DNA from: Luteolibacter flavescens
GTDB taxonomy: Bacteria; Verrucomicrobiota; Verrucomicrobiia; Verrucomicrobiales; Akkermansiaceae
Length of the DNA: 64,000 nucleotides
Assembly: GCF_025950085.1 (NCBI RefSeq)
Contig: NZ_JAPDDS010000001.1
Location: forward strand, 434,001 to 498,000
Direction of reading: 5' to 3'
Shown here piece after piece: positions 43,273-51,885 of the stretch; position 1 is the first letter of the stretch; each line of letters starts with the position of its first letter. The translations under genes and the position numbers were made by a program. Under the pieces are notes generated by a model, which worked only from the letters and a program-made list of their open reading frames with translations, searched no databases and had not been told where the DNA came from.

Positions 43273-44097
43273 TCAGATCTCCTCCATCGCATGAATGCTG
43301 ATGGAGTGCTCCTGGCAAAGGCGGAAGACGGAATCCCGTTCCAGCAGGAGCGTCTTGTTCGCCTCGATGGTGATCGCTCCCACTCCTGAGCTGGCGCAGG
43401 TCTCGATGGTCTGCGGGCCGACGACGGGGACATCGAAGCGGAAGTCCTGATTCGGCTTCGAGACCTTCACCAGCATCACGTCCTTGCCTCGGCCGAGTTC
43501 GCCGCCGCGCTTGATGCAGGCATTCGTGCCTTCGAAGGCCTCGACCGCGAGGACGGTGCCGTGGCGGACCACGACCGTCTGGCCGATGTCCAGCCGGCTG
43601 GTTTCCTTCGCGATCTTGAAGCCAAAGGAGGCATCCTCCAGTTGCCGCTTTTTCATCACCGGGCCGCAGACGTGGCCGGTGCCGGGCAGGTGGTCCTCCA
43701 GGAAGGTTGTCGCCGGCAGCAGGTGGATATGGTCCTTCTGCAACTCATCGGCAATGCCGCCGAAAAGCGACTCGGCATTCCGCTCCTTCAGCCGTGCGAG
43801 CAGCATCAGCGTGCGCAGGTCAGGCCGCAGGTCGAAGAGGTTCTTCGGCGCGATCTGGCCGACCATGATCGCTTCCGTCGCTTTCTGGGACTTGAAGAAT
43901 TTGATCAGCTTGCCGAGTTGCCCGACCTTGAACCAGCCGGAGGCATCGACCAGATCGAGAAACTCCGGCTTTGTCTCGCCTTCAAAAGCGGCAGCCACGA
44001 GCCGGATATCCGGGCACTTCGCGCGTGCGGCGCGGACGAAAGTTTCCGGGTAAACTCCATTACCCGCAATGATACCGATAGTCCGTGTCTCCGCCAT
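43273..44097 (-). CDS. lpxI: UDP-2,3-diacylglucosamine diphosphatase LpxI
   Basis: Makes lipid X from UDP-2,3-diacylglucosamine in lipid A synthesis; it replaces LpxH in many bacteria. The protein starts RTIGIIAGNGVYPETFVRAA, a typical LpxI (formerly DUF1009) beginning, and continues with AIMVGQIAPKNLF, VVRHGTVLAVEAFEGTNACI, KVSKPNQDFRFDVPVVGPQT and GVGAITIEANKTLLLERD. Length 274 residues is normal. The gene implies an outer membrane with lipid A. It lies 29 bp downstream of tRNA-Leu on the same strand, away from other lpx genes. Confidence 0.95.
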   Translation of the reverse strand: MAETRTIGIIAGNGVYPETFVRAARAKCPDIRLVAAAFEGETKPEFLDLVDASGWFKVGQLGKLIKFFKSQKATEAIMVGQIAPKNLFDLRPDLRTLMLLARLKERNAESLFGGIADELQKDHIHLLPATTFLEDHLPGTGHVCGPVMKKRQLEDASFGFKIAKETSRLDIGQTVVVRHGTVLAVEAFEGTNACIKRGGELGRGKDVMLVKVSKPNQDFRFDVPVVGPQTIETCASSGVGAITIEANKTLLLERDSVFRLCQEHSISIHAMEEI

Positions 44098-44126
44098 ACC
44101 TCATGTAAAGTCCCGGAGAACACCCG

Positions 44127-44206
44127 TAGCGGCTGTGGGACTCGAACCCACACTCGTTAGAACTCGATTTTGAGTCGAGCGCGTCTACCAATTCCGCCAA
44201 GCCGCC
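44127..44206 (-). tRNA. tRNA-Leu (anticodon CAA)
   Basis: The minus-strand 80-nt sequence folds as a class II tRNA. The acceptor stem is GGCGGCT against AGCCGCT (a G-U pair at the end), the anticodon stem CTCGA/TCGAG holds loop CTCAAAA giving CAA, and the T arm is GTGGG TTCGAGT CCCAC. CCA is not encoded. It decodes TTG. Confidence 0.93.
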
Positions 44207-44267
44207 CTTCGGTGTGGGGGCGAGGTAAGCGTGCCCGCCGCCCCGGCGCAAGCGGCAATTGCGGCGG

Positions 44268-45674
44268 TCAGGTCAGGCCGCGGAGGCCGTCTTTCGCGTC
44301 ACCGAGTTCGTCGGCTTTGACCCCGGCGGTCTCGAGCATGTTGATCCAGAGCCCGCAGAGCGGGGTGCCGGGATCGTAGGTGACGTGCTTGCCCGTTTTC
44401 AGGCCGGCCTTGCCGCCACCCGCGATGACGATGGGGACGTTCTTCGGGTCGTGGGCATTGCCATCGCGGATCGGCGAGCCAAAGGCGACCATCGAGCGGT
44501 CGAGCAGGTTGCCCTCCCCTTCCTTGATCTCCTTCATGCGGTCCAGCATGTAGCCGTATTGCTCCACGTGCCAGCGGTTGATCTTCTCATACTGGTCCAG
44601 CTTCGTGCCGTCGTTGCTGTGGTGGGAGAGGTCGTGGTGGCCGCCATTGACGCCTTCCAGGAAGGAGAAGTTCCGGCCGGTGACGTCATTGCCGAACATG
44701 AAGGACGAGACGCGCGTCGAGTCCGACCAGAAGGCGAGCACCATGAGGTCCATCATGATGCGGCAGTGTTCACCATGGTCAAAGCGGGCCATAGAGTTCA
44801 GCTCCTCCTCGCGGCTGGCCTTGCCCATGGCCTTCGAGATCCGCTTGTCGAGCTCGTCCATCTTTTTGAGAAGCTCGGGCGCGAGGTTTTCACCGGCACC
44901 GAGGGCGGCCGCTTCCGCCTCAATGCGGCGCTCCACTTCCCGGACTGATTCGAGATACTGGTCCAGCTTCGCCTTGTCGGACGAGCCGAGCTTCGACTGC
45001 AGGCGCTTCGCATCCTGGCTGACGAGATCGAGCACCGACTTGTCATCTGCGGCCTGCTTCTCCCCGCCCTTCGAGCGGGTGCGGAAGAGCCGGTCAAAGG
45101 CGACCCGTGGATTGATCTCGCAGGGCAGCGGGACGGTCGAGGTCTTCCACGAGATGTGCGATGCGTAGAGACGGGTGTAATTGACGTTTGTATCGATGCC
45201 CGTAGCGACCGGCTCGGTGCCGAGTTCCAGCGAGGGCAGCTTGGTGTTTCTCCCGAGTTGCTGGGCGGCGATCTGGTCCATCGAGATCCCGCCCGCGGCG
45301 ATGTCGGAGCCGGTGGTCTTCGTGATGGTGGTTCCGGTGAGCCAGCCACCTGTCTTCACGTAGTGTCCGTCTCCGGTGAAGGATGCCTTGTTTTGCAATC
45401 CGGTCAGAACGAGCAATTCCTCGCGGTGCTTTTCCAGCGGCGAAAGGATGGGCGAGAGCTTGAACTTCGAGCCGTCTCCCTCCGGCGTCCACCGGTCCGG
45501 CCGCACCCCATTCGGCATGTAAAGCAGCGCAATGCGGATCGGCAGCGATCCCGAAGTGCCCGCCGCCATCAGGGGACGCATCGCATCGAGGAATGGCAAG
45601 GCGAGCGTGGCGCCCGCACCACGCAGGAAGCTGCGGCGAGGCATGAGCCATTTCTGGGATTGGAGATTGGCCAT
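44268..45674 (-). CDS. DUF1552 family secreted protein (Tat substrate)
   Basis: 468 residues. The N-terminus has a twin-arginine signal (PRRSFLRGAGATLALPF). The body is the DUF1552 domain typical of PVC bacteria and some myxobacteria: RIALLYMPNGVRPDRW near residue 47, WLTGTTITKTTGSDIAAGG, and DRSMVAFGSPIRDGNAHD with an alkaline-phosphatase/sulfatase-like flavour near the end. Function is unknown. Genes of this family nearly always sit next to a DUF1592 gene, and here too, although an extra membrane-protein gene lies between them. Confidence 0.93.
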   Translation of the reverse strand: MANLQSQKWLMPRRSFLRGAGATLALPFLDAMRPLMAAGTSGSLPIRIALLYMPNGVRPDRWTPEGDGSKFKLSPILSPLEKHREELLVLTGLQNKASFTGDGHYVKTGGWLTGTTITKTTGSDIAAGGISMDQIAAQQLGRNTKLPSLELGTEPVATGIDTNVNYTRLYASHISWKTSTVPLPCEINPRVAFDRLFRTRSKGGEKQAADDKSVLDLVSQDAKRLQSKLGSSDKAKLDQYLESVREVERRIEAEAAALGAGENLAPELLKKMDELDKRISKAMGKASREEELNSMARFDHGEHCRIMMDLMVLAFWSDSTRVSSFMFGNDVTGRNFSFLEGVNGGHHDLSHHSNDGTKLDQYEKINRWHVEQYGYMLDRMKEIKEGEGNLLDRSMVAFGSPIRDGNAHDPKNVPIVIAGGGKAGLKTGKHVTYDPGTPLCGLWINMLETAGVKADELGDAKDGLRGLT

Positions 45675-45678
45675 GATA

Positions 45679-46095
45679 TCAGAGGGTATGATCCGGTGGA
45701 CGCAGGACGAGATCTCTCATCCCTGCCCGGCGGCGGTAGTGAAATATGAATTGATACAGGATCGAGGCACCAAGGCTCACACACAAGAATGCGTCGAGGA
45801 GAAGAGCGAGCCAATCGATCTCAAGAAAGGGTCCGATCTTCCAATCCTTCGAGTAGATCCAGTAAGCCCACAGTCCGGTTAAGAGCACGCTTCCGACGAT
45901 GGTCTTCCTCAACAGTAAGATCCCGCAGACGATCATGACTATGGGCAGGAGCAGCAAATCCCAAGCTGGTATCTTGAACCCGAGAACCAGAGGTAAGGCA
46001 CCCGTCGTCAATCCTAGCAATAGGGTGAGGAAGCCCGGCCAGAAGAACTCGGGATACTCCAACGGCTCTCCGAATTTCTTGAGGAAAGCCTTCAT
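45679..46095 (-). CDS. Membrane protein between the DUF1592 and DUF1552 genes
   Basis: 138 residues with about four hydrophobic segments (about 19-37, 45-61, 69-81 and 98-119). The N-terminus is MKAFLKKFGEPLEYPEFFWP. I recognise no family. Its ATG overlaps the DUF1592 stop as ATGA and its own stop lies 4 bp before the DUF1552 start, so it is clearly part of that operon. It could anchor the exported partner proteins, but there is no direct evidence. Confidence 0.8.
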   Translation of the reverse strand: MKAFLKKFGEPLEYPEFFWPGFLTLLLGLTTGALPLVLGFKIPAWDLLLLPIVMIVCGILLLRKTIVGSVLLTGLWAYWIYSKDWKIGPFLEIDWLALLLDAFLCVSLGASILYQFIFHYRRRAGMRDLVLRPPDHTL

Positions 46096-47948
46096 CGCTT
46101 CGCGCTGCGGTTTTGGAATGGATGGGACTCGATCACGGAAAAGATCAGCGTTTGCATCTTCAGGTCGTCCTTGCGGAGCTTGGCGACGAGGTCGGTCACG
46201 ACCGGTTCATCGTAATACTCCAGCGGACGTCCCAAGGCGTAGGCTAGCATCTTGCGGCTGAGATTGCGGAGGAAAAGTTCATCCGAGGAGAGAAGCAGTT
46301 GCTTCAGCTCGTTCGGCGTCGAAAAGGAGATATCGCCCGGCATCGTCGCCTTCGAGTCGATCGGGTTTCCATTCGCGTCGACGGTGCGCCAGCGGCCGAT
46401 CGCGTCGAAGTTCTCCAGTCCGAATCCGAGCGGATCGATCTTCTCATGGCATCCGGCGCAGGAGGCCTTCGTGCGGTGGACTTCCAGTGTCTCGCGGAAT
46501 GACAGGCCTTCGGTGGACTTGTCATCGCCCGGCAGCACGCCGGCATCCGGAGGAGGTGGAGGGGGTGGCGTGCCCAGGATGGTGTCGAGGATCCATTTAC
46601 CACGCTTCACGGGACTCGTGCGCAGTGGCATCGAGGTCGTGGTCAGGATGGATGCCTGCCCGATCACCCCTCCCCGATTCGGGTCGGTCAGGGCGACGCG
46701 TTGGAAGTCGGGGCCCAATACGCCCGTGATGCCATAGTGCCCGGCCAGCTCCGCATTCACGAAGGCATAGTCGGCATTCAGGATCTCGCGTGCCGGACGG
46801 TTCTCCCGGATCAGGTGATTGAAGAACTCCACCGACTCGCGATACATCGCGACACGCAGGCTCTGGGTGAAGGTGGGAAAGCGCTCCGGATCCGGCGCGG
46901 CGACCTCGCGCAATTCTTCAAAGCCGAGCCACTGGCCGGCGAAGTGCCGGGAAAGCGTCTCCGCGCGCTTGTCTGCCAGCATCCGCGCCGCCTCCGCGCG
47001 AAGCACCGCAGGATCGGAGAACTTGCCCTCGTCCGCCAGTTTCAGGAGCCGCTTGTCCGGCATCGAGGCCCACAGGAAATACGACAGGCGGGTGGCGAGT
47101 TCGAAGTCGTCGATCTTCCACTCCGGCTTGTCGGACTGGTCCGCCTCAAAGCGGAAGAGGAAGGATGGATGAATGAGCAGCGCCTGAAGCGAGGGTCGCA
47201 GCGCTTCCTCATAGCCGTCTCCTGTGGAGATCTTCTTCTCGAAATTCGCCAGCAGCGGCGCGAGGTCTTCATCGGTGACGCGGCGGCGAAATGCGAGCGA
47301 CGCGTGCGTGAGCAGGACGGTCCGCGCTGCATCCGCAGGGGCGGTCTTGTCACCGGGCCTCGCCACCATGATGCGGTCGAGGTGCTTCGGGTCGTCATAG
47401 ATCGCGGCGACGACCTTCTTGGCGGCGACGAGATACTTTTCCATCAGCGCCGGCTGCACGAACATCGAGTCGCCTACATTGTCGAAGCCCTCGCCTCCCG
47501 CTCCATCGGCCGGGAAGTCCTTCCCCGGCTGGAAGTCGATGCCGAAGAGATCGCGGATGGTGTAGTTGTATTCGTTGCGATTGAGACGCCGGATCGTGGT
47601 GCGGCCAGGATTCCGCGGGAAGCCGCCAGTCTCCAGTTGCTTCAGCACACCGCGGATCTCGTCCACCAGCAGCTTCCGCTCCTCATCGGTCGGTAGCACG
47701 TCCTCGTCATCCGGCGGCATGTCCCCGGACTCGACCTGCTCAGCGATGGTTTCCAGGAACCGATGATTCCGGAATGCGGCGTCCGTCGAGATTAGGTGAT
47801 GGGTCTCGATCCCGCCCTTCTGCCTCTTCTCGCCGTGGCAATCGAAGCAATACTTTGCGAGCAGCGGCGTCACCTTGTCCCCGAACTCGTCGGCGAATGC
47901 CGGAGAGCAGAGGGCAAAAAGCAAGGCGATGGGACGACGAAAGAGCAT
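46092..47948 (-). CDS. DUF1592 (planctomycete-type cytochrome) protein
   Basis: About 618-residue exported protein with the PVC domain set DUF1587-DUF1592-DUF1588-DUF1585. The signal peptide ends near SPAFA. A first heme motif is KYCFDCHGEKRQKGG near residue 33; a second CxxCH is in CAGCHEKIDPLGFGLENFDA of the DUF1588 part. Other landmarks are RLNRNEYNYTIRDLFGID and LSYFLWASMPDKRLLKLADE. These proteins are thought to work with DUF1552 partners in breakdown of complex glycans or in extracytoplasmic redox reactions; biochemical proof is lacking. The ATG at 47948 is preferred to one five codons upstream. It is the first gene of a three-gene operon. Confidence 0.93.
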   Translation of the reverse strand: MLFRRPIALLFALCSPAFADEFGDKVTPLLAKYCFDCHGEKRQKGGIETHHLISTDAAFRNHRFLETIAEQVESGDMPPDDEDVLPTDEERKLLVDEIRGVLKQLETGGFPRNPGRTTIRRLNRNEYNYTIRDLFGIDFQPGKDFPADGAGGEGFDNVGDSMFVQPALMEKYLVAAKKVVAAIYDDPKHLDRIMVARPGDKTAPADAARTVLLTHASLAFRRRVTDEDLAPLLANFEKKISTGDGYEEALRPSLQALLIHPSFLFRFEADQSDKPEWKIDDFELATRLSYFLWASMPDKRLLKLADEGKFSDPAVLRAEAARMLADKRAETLSRHFAGQWLGFEELREVAAPDPERFPTFTQSLRVAMYRESVEFFNHLIRENRPAREILNADYAFVNAELAGHYGITGVLGPDFQRVALTDPNRGGVIGQASILTTTSMPLRTSPVKRGKWILDTILGTPPPPPPPDAGVLPGDDKSTEGLSFRETLEVHRTKASCAGCHEKIDPLGFGLENFDAIGRWRTVDANGNPIDSKATMPGDISFSTPNELKQLLLSSDELFLRNLSRKMLAYALGRPLEYYDEPVVTDLVAKLRKDDLKMQTLIFSVIESHPFQNRSAKR

Positions 47949-47996
47949 GAGGCAGTCCGACAACGTGGCCCATTCCTTCCGGCTTTCAAAAAAGCA

Positions 47997-48824
47997 TCAG
48001 CTCGAGCTCGTCTTCACCAGCAGTCCCTTCTCCCGGGCCGTGCGCAGCACCGCGGCAAATGCCCATCCGGACAGGCCGAGATAGACGGCATTCAGCCCCA
48101 GCGCGATGAGGAATTGCCGCATGTCGAAGCCACCATGCTCGATCGCCCCGCGCATGCCCTCGAAGACGTGGGCGGGCGGAAAAGCCGAAGCGATGGCCTG
48201 CATCCAGCCGGGCAAGACGCTCATGGGGTAGAAGACACAGGCGAAGGGCTGGATCATGAATGGCAATGCCCATGCCAGCGACTCAGCCCCGTGGCCCCAG
48301 CGCAGGATGAGCGCGATGGACAGAATCCCGAGCGCCCAGCCGAAGATCATGAGATTCGCATAGTAGGCGATCAGCCCGATCTTGAACTGGAGCAGATTGA
48401 AGGAATACGCGACCGAGGCGACCACGATCAGCACGATGGCGGTGATGGCGACACGCAGCAGCCCCACGCCGAAGGTCGCAGCGATGTAGTCGGTCATCCT
48501 CACCGGCGCGGCGAAGATATTGAGGAGGTTCCGCGTCCACACGTCCTCCAGGAAGGAAATCGACACGCCCTGCTGCGCGCGGAAAAGCGCGTCCCACAAG
48601 ATGATGCCACCGATGAGGAAGGTGATGTAGTTCGGGAAGGCCTTTCCACCTTCGCCCGCCGCTTGTCCCCCGCCCCCGGCCTGCTGTAGGTACATCGTGA
48701 CGAAGCCCCACACCAACAACTGCACCAGCGGCCAGAAGAACAGCTCGAAGGCCCGCATCGGGTTCTTCGCATACAGGAGCACGTAGCGGGTCAGCAGGGC
48801 TCGGATGACGGACGGGCGGAACAT
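47997..48824 (-). CDS. ABC-2 type transporter permease
   Basis: 275 residues with six membrane helices in the ABC-2 (export) pattern. Typical stretches are RYVLLYAKNPMRAFELFFWP near the N-terminus, FEDVWTRNLLNIFAAP-like text (here FLEDVWTRNLLNIFAAPVR) in the coupling region, and FYPMSVLPGWMQAIASAFPP near residue 210. Such permeases export polysaccharide, lipid-linked glycan or drugs when paired with an ATPase. No ATPase gene lies next to it; the gene's own product cannot hydrolyse ATP. It is probably paired with a nucleotide-binding protein encoded elsewhere. Confidence 0.9.
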   Translation of the reverse strand: MFRPSVIRALLTRYVLLYAKNPMRAFELFFWPLVQLLVWGFVTMYLQQAGGGGQAAGEGGKAFPNYITFLIGGIILWDALFRAQQGVSISFLEDVWTRNLLNIFAAPVRMTDYIAATFGVGLLRVAITAIVLIVVASVAYSFNLLQFKIGLIAYYANLMIFGWALGILSIALILRWGHGAESLAWALPFMIQPFACVFYPMSVLPGWMQAIASAFPPAHVFEGMRGAIEHGGFDMRQFLIALGLNAVYLGLSGWAFAAVLRTAREKGLLVKTSSS

Positions 48825-48990
48825 CGGATCGGACGCAAAGTATCTGCACCGGGATCATATTGGGCGAGTGTTATCAGCAGAAGGACGCGATTGGATGCGG
48901 CACCGTTTTCATCTGTTTGGCATCAGCCGGGAAATTCCTCGCGACCCTTCGAACTCCCGGCTAGATCCCGGCGCAATCCTTCCTGATTGA

Positions 48991-51786
48991 ATGAATCTCC
49001 CGAGAAGTCTCCGGCCTGCGTTGCTGTGTGGTGCATTCGCCCTGTCGCTCGTCTCTGCCGACCGAGCCTCCGCGGCAACGCTCCCGCCCGGATTCGAGGA
49101 GGTGGAAGTGGCGGGCGGGCTGAATCCCACGACGATGACCTTCGCTCCGGACAGGCGGCTTTTCCTCTGCGAGAAGCACGGGCTGCTGCGGGTGATCGAT
49201 GGTCGGAAGATGCTGCCCGAGCCTACCCTCGACATCTCGGCCAAGGTGGATGCCTGGAATGAACGCGGGCTGCTGAGCGTTTGCTTCGATCCGGACTTCG
49301 CGCGCAACGGCTGGATCTACGTTTACTACACCCACAACCGCGAGCCCGGAAAGAAGGACCGCACCAACAGCAACAACCGCGTGAGCCGCTTCACGATGAA
49401 GGGCAATGTCGCCGATGCGCGGAGCGAGAAGGTGCTGCTGGAACTCAATGATCTCTCCAAGATCGGCTGGCACAACGGCGGCGGGCTCGCCTTTGGCAAG
49501 GACGGCAAGCTCTACGTCAGCACTGGCGAAAACTCCAAAGACTCGAATGCACAGGACGGCAGCAACCTGCTCGGCAAGCTCCTGCGGATCAACAAGGACG
49601 GCAGTATCCCCACGGACAATCCCCACTACAGGGATTTCAAGGGACAGAATCGGGCCATCGTCGCGCTCGGGCTGCGGAATCCATTCAGCATCGCCGTCCA
49701 GCGCACGACCGGCCTGCTCTATCTCAGCGAGGTCGGTGCGAACTACGAACAGATCGAAGGCTACGACAGTAGCATCCCGCCCGTGCCGGTGAACTACGGT
49801 TGGCCGGGCATCGACGGCCCGCCGAGGAACCAGAAGCAGCCGGAAAATTACCGGGCTCCTGTATATCCCTACGACCATGGCCGGGGTGAGGGACTGGCAC
49901 TTTGCTCGGGTGATTTTTACAATCCTGCCAAACCGGGCGATGGTGCGTTCCCCGGAGAATACACGGGGCGCTTCTTCTTCAGCGACTACAAGGGCTGGAT
50001 CAAATTCATCGACCCCGCGAAACCGGAAGTCCGCCATGATTTCGCTAGCGGCATCAATCGTCCCATCGACGTTGAGACCGCGCCGGATGGATCTCTCTGG
50101 TACATCGCGAGGGCCGGAATTCCCGGTGGATCTGACGAAGCGAACAGTGCGAGCACGAATGGCTCGCTCTGGCGCATCCACTGGGCAGGCGGCGGCCAGC
50201 CTGCCAAACTCGCCGTGATCCAACAGCCGACTGGAGCCAATGTCGGAGCGCCGATCGGTGACGTGAAGATCGCGATCCAGGACTCCACCGGCAAGACCGT
50301 GGATACGGCGAGCAACACGATCACGCTGACTCTCGATGGCAGCCCACCCGGAGCCACGCTTTCCGGCACCACGAGTGTGTCGGCGGTGAATGGAGTCGCC
50401 ATGTTTTCCTCGCTGGCAATCGGCAAGCCTGGCCGCGGCTATGTCTTGCGCGCCAGCGGTGACGGTCTGGCATCAGCGAGCAGCAATGCCTTCGACATCA
50501 CCGACCAGCTCGCACCTCCGTCTATCGTTCCGGGCGGTGGCAGCTTCACCGGACCGGTGTGGCTGCGCGTCTCGAATCCCGTGCCGGGCTCGGGCGCGAC
50601 GATTCATTTCACGACGGACGGGAAGGAACCGGACGCCAATTCCCCCGCCTACACCGAGCCATTCAAGGTCGATGCCGACACGACGGTGAAAGCCATCGTC
50701 CGGCGTGGCGGCCTGACCGATAGCGCTGTCGCAACAGCTTCCATCAAGATCTCCGGCGATGTCCCATATGGCCTCGATGTGCGGCCACCGGTCAGCGGAT
50801 TGAAGCTTCCTGCCACCGCTGAAGGCGAGATGCCTAAGACACTTTCGGCGACCGGGATTTTCACCGACAGGAATCTGACGCCAAAGGCGGGTGTGGTGCC
50901 CTACTCGTTGAATACACCCGCATGGGCGGATGGCGCAGAGGCGCGGCATTGGGTGATCCTGCCGGAGTCGGGGAGGATCGGATTTTCGCCCACCGGAGAA
51001 TACAAGTGGCCCGGCGGAACGATCTTCGTGCAACACTTCGAGCTCATCACGGATCACACCGCGAACGAGCGCCGACGCATCGAGACCCGCGTGCTGGTGC
51101 TGGATGCCACCGGCAGCTTCGGCTACGGCGTGAACTACAAGTGGAGAGCGGACCACAGCGATGCGGACCTCGTCGATGCCGCCGGCCAAGAAGAAGTGCT
51201 GAAGATCACCGATGCCTCCGGAAAGTCCCGCGACCAAACGTGGACTTATCCCGGCAGCGGCCTGTGCTTTATGTGCCACACGCCGAATGCCGGCTTCGTG
51301 CTCGGACCGAAGACCCGCCAGCTCAACGGCAGCCACAGCTACGCCGCCGGTCGCACTGATAACCAGCTTCGCACTTGGAGCTACCTGCAGATGTTCACGG
51401 AGGCGCTGGATGAGAGCGCGATCGCAGGCCATCCACGCACCTGCCGCATCGATGACAAGACAGCATCGCTGGAGGATCGAGTGCGTTCTTACATCGATGC
51501 GAACTGCGCACACTGCCATCGCCCGAATGGCAGCGGAGCGCTCTGGGATGCCCGGTTTGACACGCCTCTCGCAAGTCAGGGCCTGCTGCATGGCGAGGTG
51601 CGGAACACCTTCGGAATCGATGGAGGCAAAGTCGTCGTCCCCGGAGATCCCGCGAAGTCATTGCTCCACCGCCGCATGGCCGCCACCACGCCGACCGAGC
51701 AGATGCCTCCGGTGACCCGCAACGTCCCGGATCAGGCGGCGCTGGATGCCATCGCCGAGTGGATCCGCGCACTGGATTCGAAATGA
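48991..51786 (+). CDS. Secreted sugar dehydrogenase fused to di-heme cytochrome
   Basis: 931-residue exported protein. After the signal peptide (to about ADRASA) comes a glucose/sorbosone dehydrogenase propeller (about 30-400; GLLSVCFDPDFARNGWIYVY, GLRNPFSIAVQRTTGLLYLS). Then follow Ig-like and chitobiase-C-terminal-like beta domains (about 420-590; IHFTTDGKEPDANSPAYTEP). The C-terminal part is a SO2930-type cytochrome with two heme motifs, CFMCH near residue 760 and CAHCH near 840. Single-chain coupling of sugar oxidation to heme reduction is inferred from the architecture. It is divergent from the ABC-2 permease gene, with 166 bp between. Confidence 0.9.
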   Translation: MNLPRSLRPALLCGAFALSLVSADRASAATLPPGFEEVEVAGGLNPTTMTFAPDRRLFLCEKHGLLRVIDGRKMLPEPTLDISAKVDAWNERGLLSVCFDPDFARNGWIYVYYTHNREPGKKDRTNSNNRVSRFTMKGNVADARSEKVLLELNDLSKIGWHNGGGLAFGKDGKLYVSTGENSKDSNAQDGSNLLGKLLRINKDGSIPTDNPHYRDFKGQNRAIVALGLRNPFSIAVQRTTGLLYLSEVGANYEQIEGYDSSIPPVPVNYGWPGIDGPPRNQKQPENYRAPVYPYDHGRGEGLALCSGDFYNPAKPGDGAFPGEYTGRFFFSDYKGWIKFIDPAKPEVRHDFASGINRPIDVETAPDGSLWYIARAGIPGGSDEANSASTNGSLWRIHWAGGGQPAKLAVIQQPTGANVGAPIGDVKIAIQDSTGKTVDTASNTITLTLDGSPPGATLSGTTSVSAVNGVAMFSSLAIGKPGRGYVLRASGDGLASASSNAFDITDQLAPPSIVPGGGSFTGPVWLRVSNPVPGSGATIHFTTDGKEPDANSPAYTEPFKVDADTTVKAIVRRGGLTDSAVATASIKISGDVPYGLDVRPPVSGLKLPATAEGEMPKTLSATGIFTDRNLTPKAGVVPYSLNTPAWADGAEARHWVILPESGRIGFSPTGEYKWPGGTIFVQHFELITDHTANERRRIETRVLVLDATGSFGYGVNYKWRADHSDADLVDAAGQEEVLKITDASGKSRDQTWTYPGSGLCFMCHTPNAGFVLGPKTRQLNGSHSYAAGRTDNQLRTWSYLQMFTEALDESAIAGHPRTCRIDDKTASLEDRVRSYIDANCAHCHRPNGSGALWDARFDTPLASQGLLHGEVRNTFGIDGGKVVVPGDPAKSLLHRRMAATTPTEQMPPVTRNVPDQAALDAIAEWIRALDSK

Positions 51787-51845
51787 AGAAGGCCAGAATG
51801 CGAGTGTCATTGCCCCTTCTGGTTCGGGTAAGCCGGGCGGGGAGT

Positions 51846-51874
51846 TTGACAAGGGCCGGGATTTCCCGTGCGTA
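51846..51874 (+). promoter_or_regulatory. Candidate promoter of the PVC heme-protein gene
   Basis: TTGACA (51846-51851), 17 bp, then TGCGTA (51869-51874), 12 bp before the ATG at 51886. The same TTGACA-N17-TGCGT layout occurs upstream of the gene at 59380, which supports it a little; the -10 part is far from TATAAT. Confidence 0.4.
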
Positions 51875-51885
51875 GTGGGGCATCC

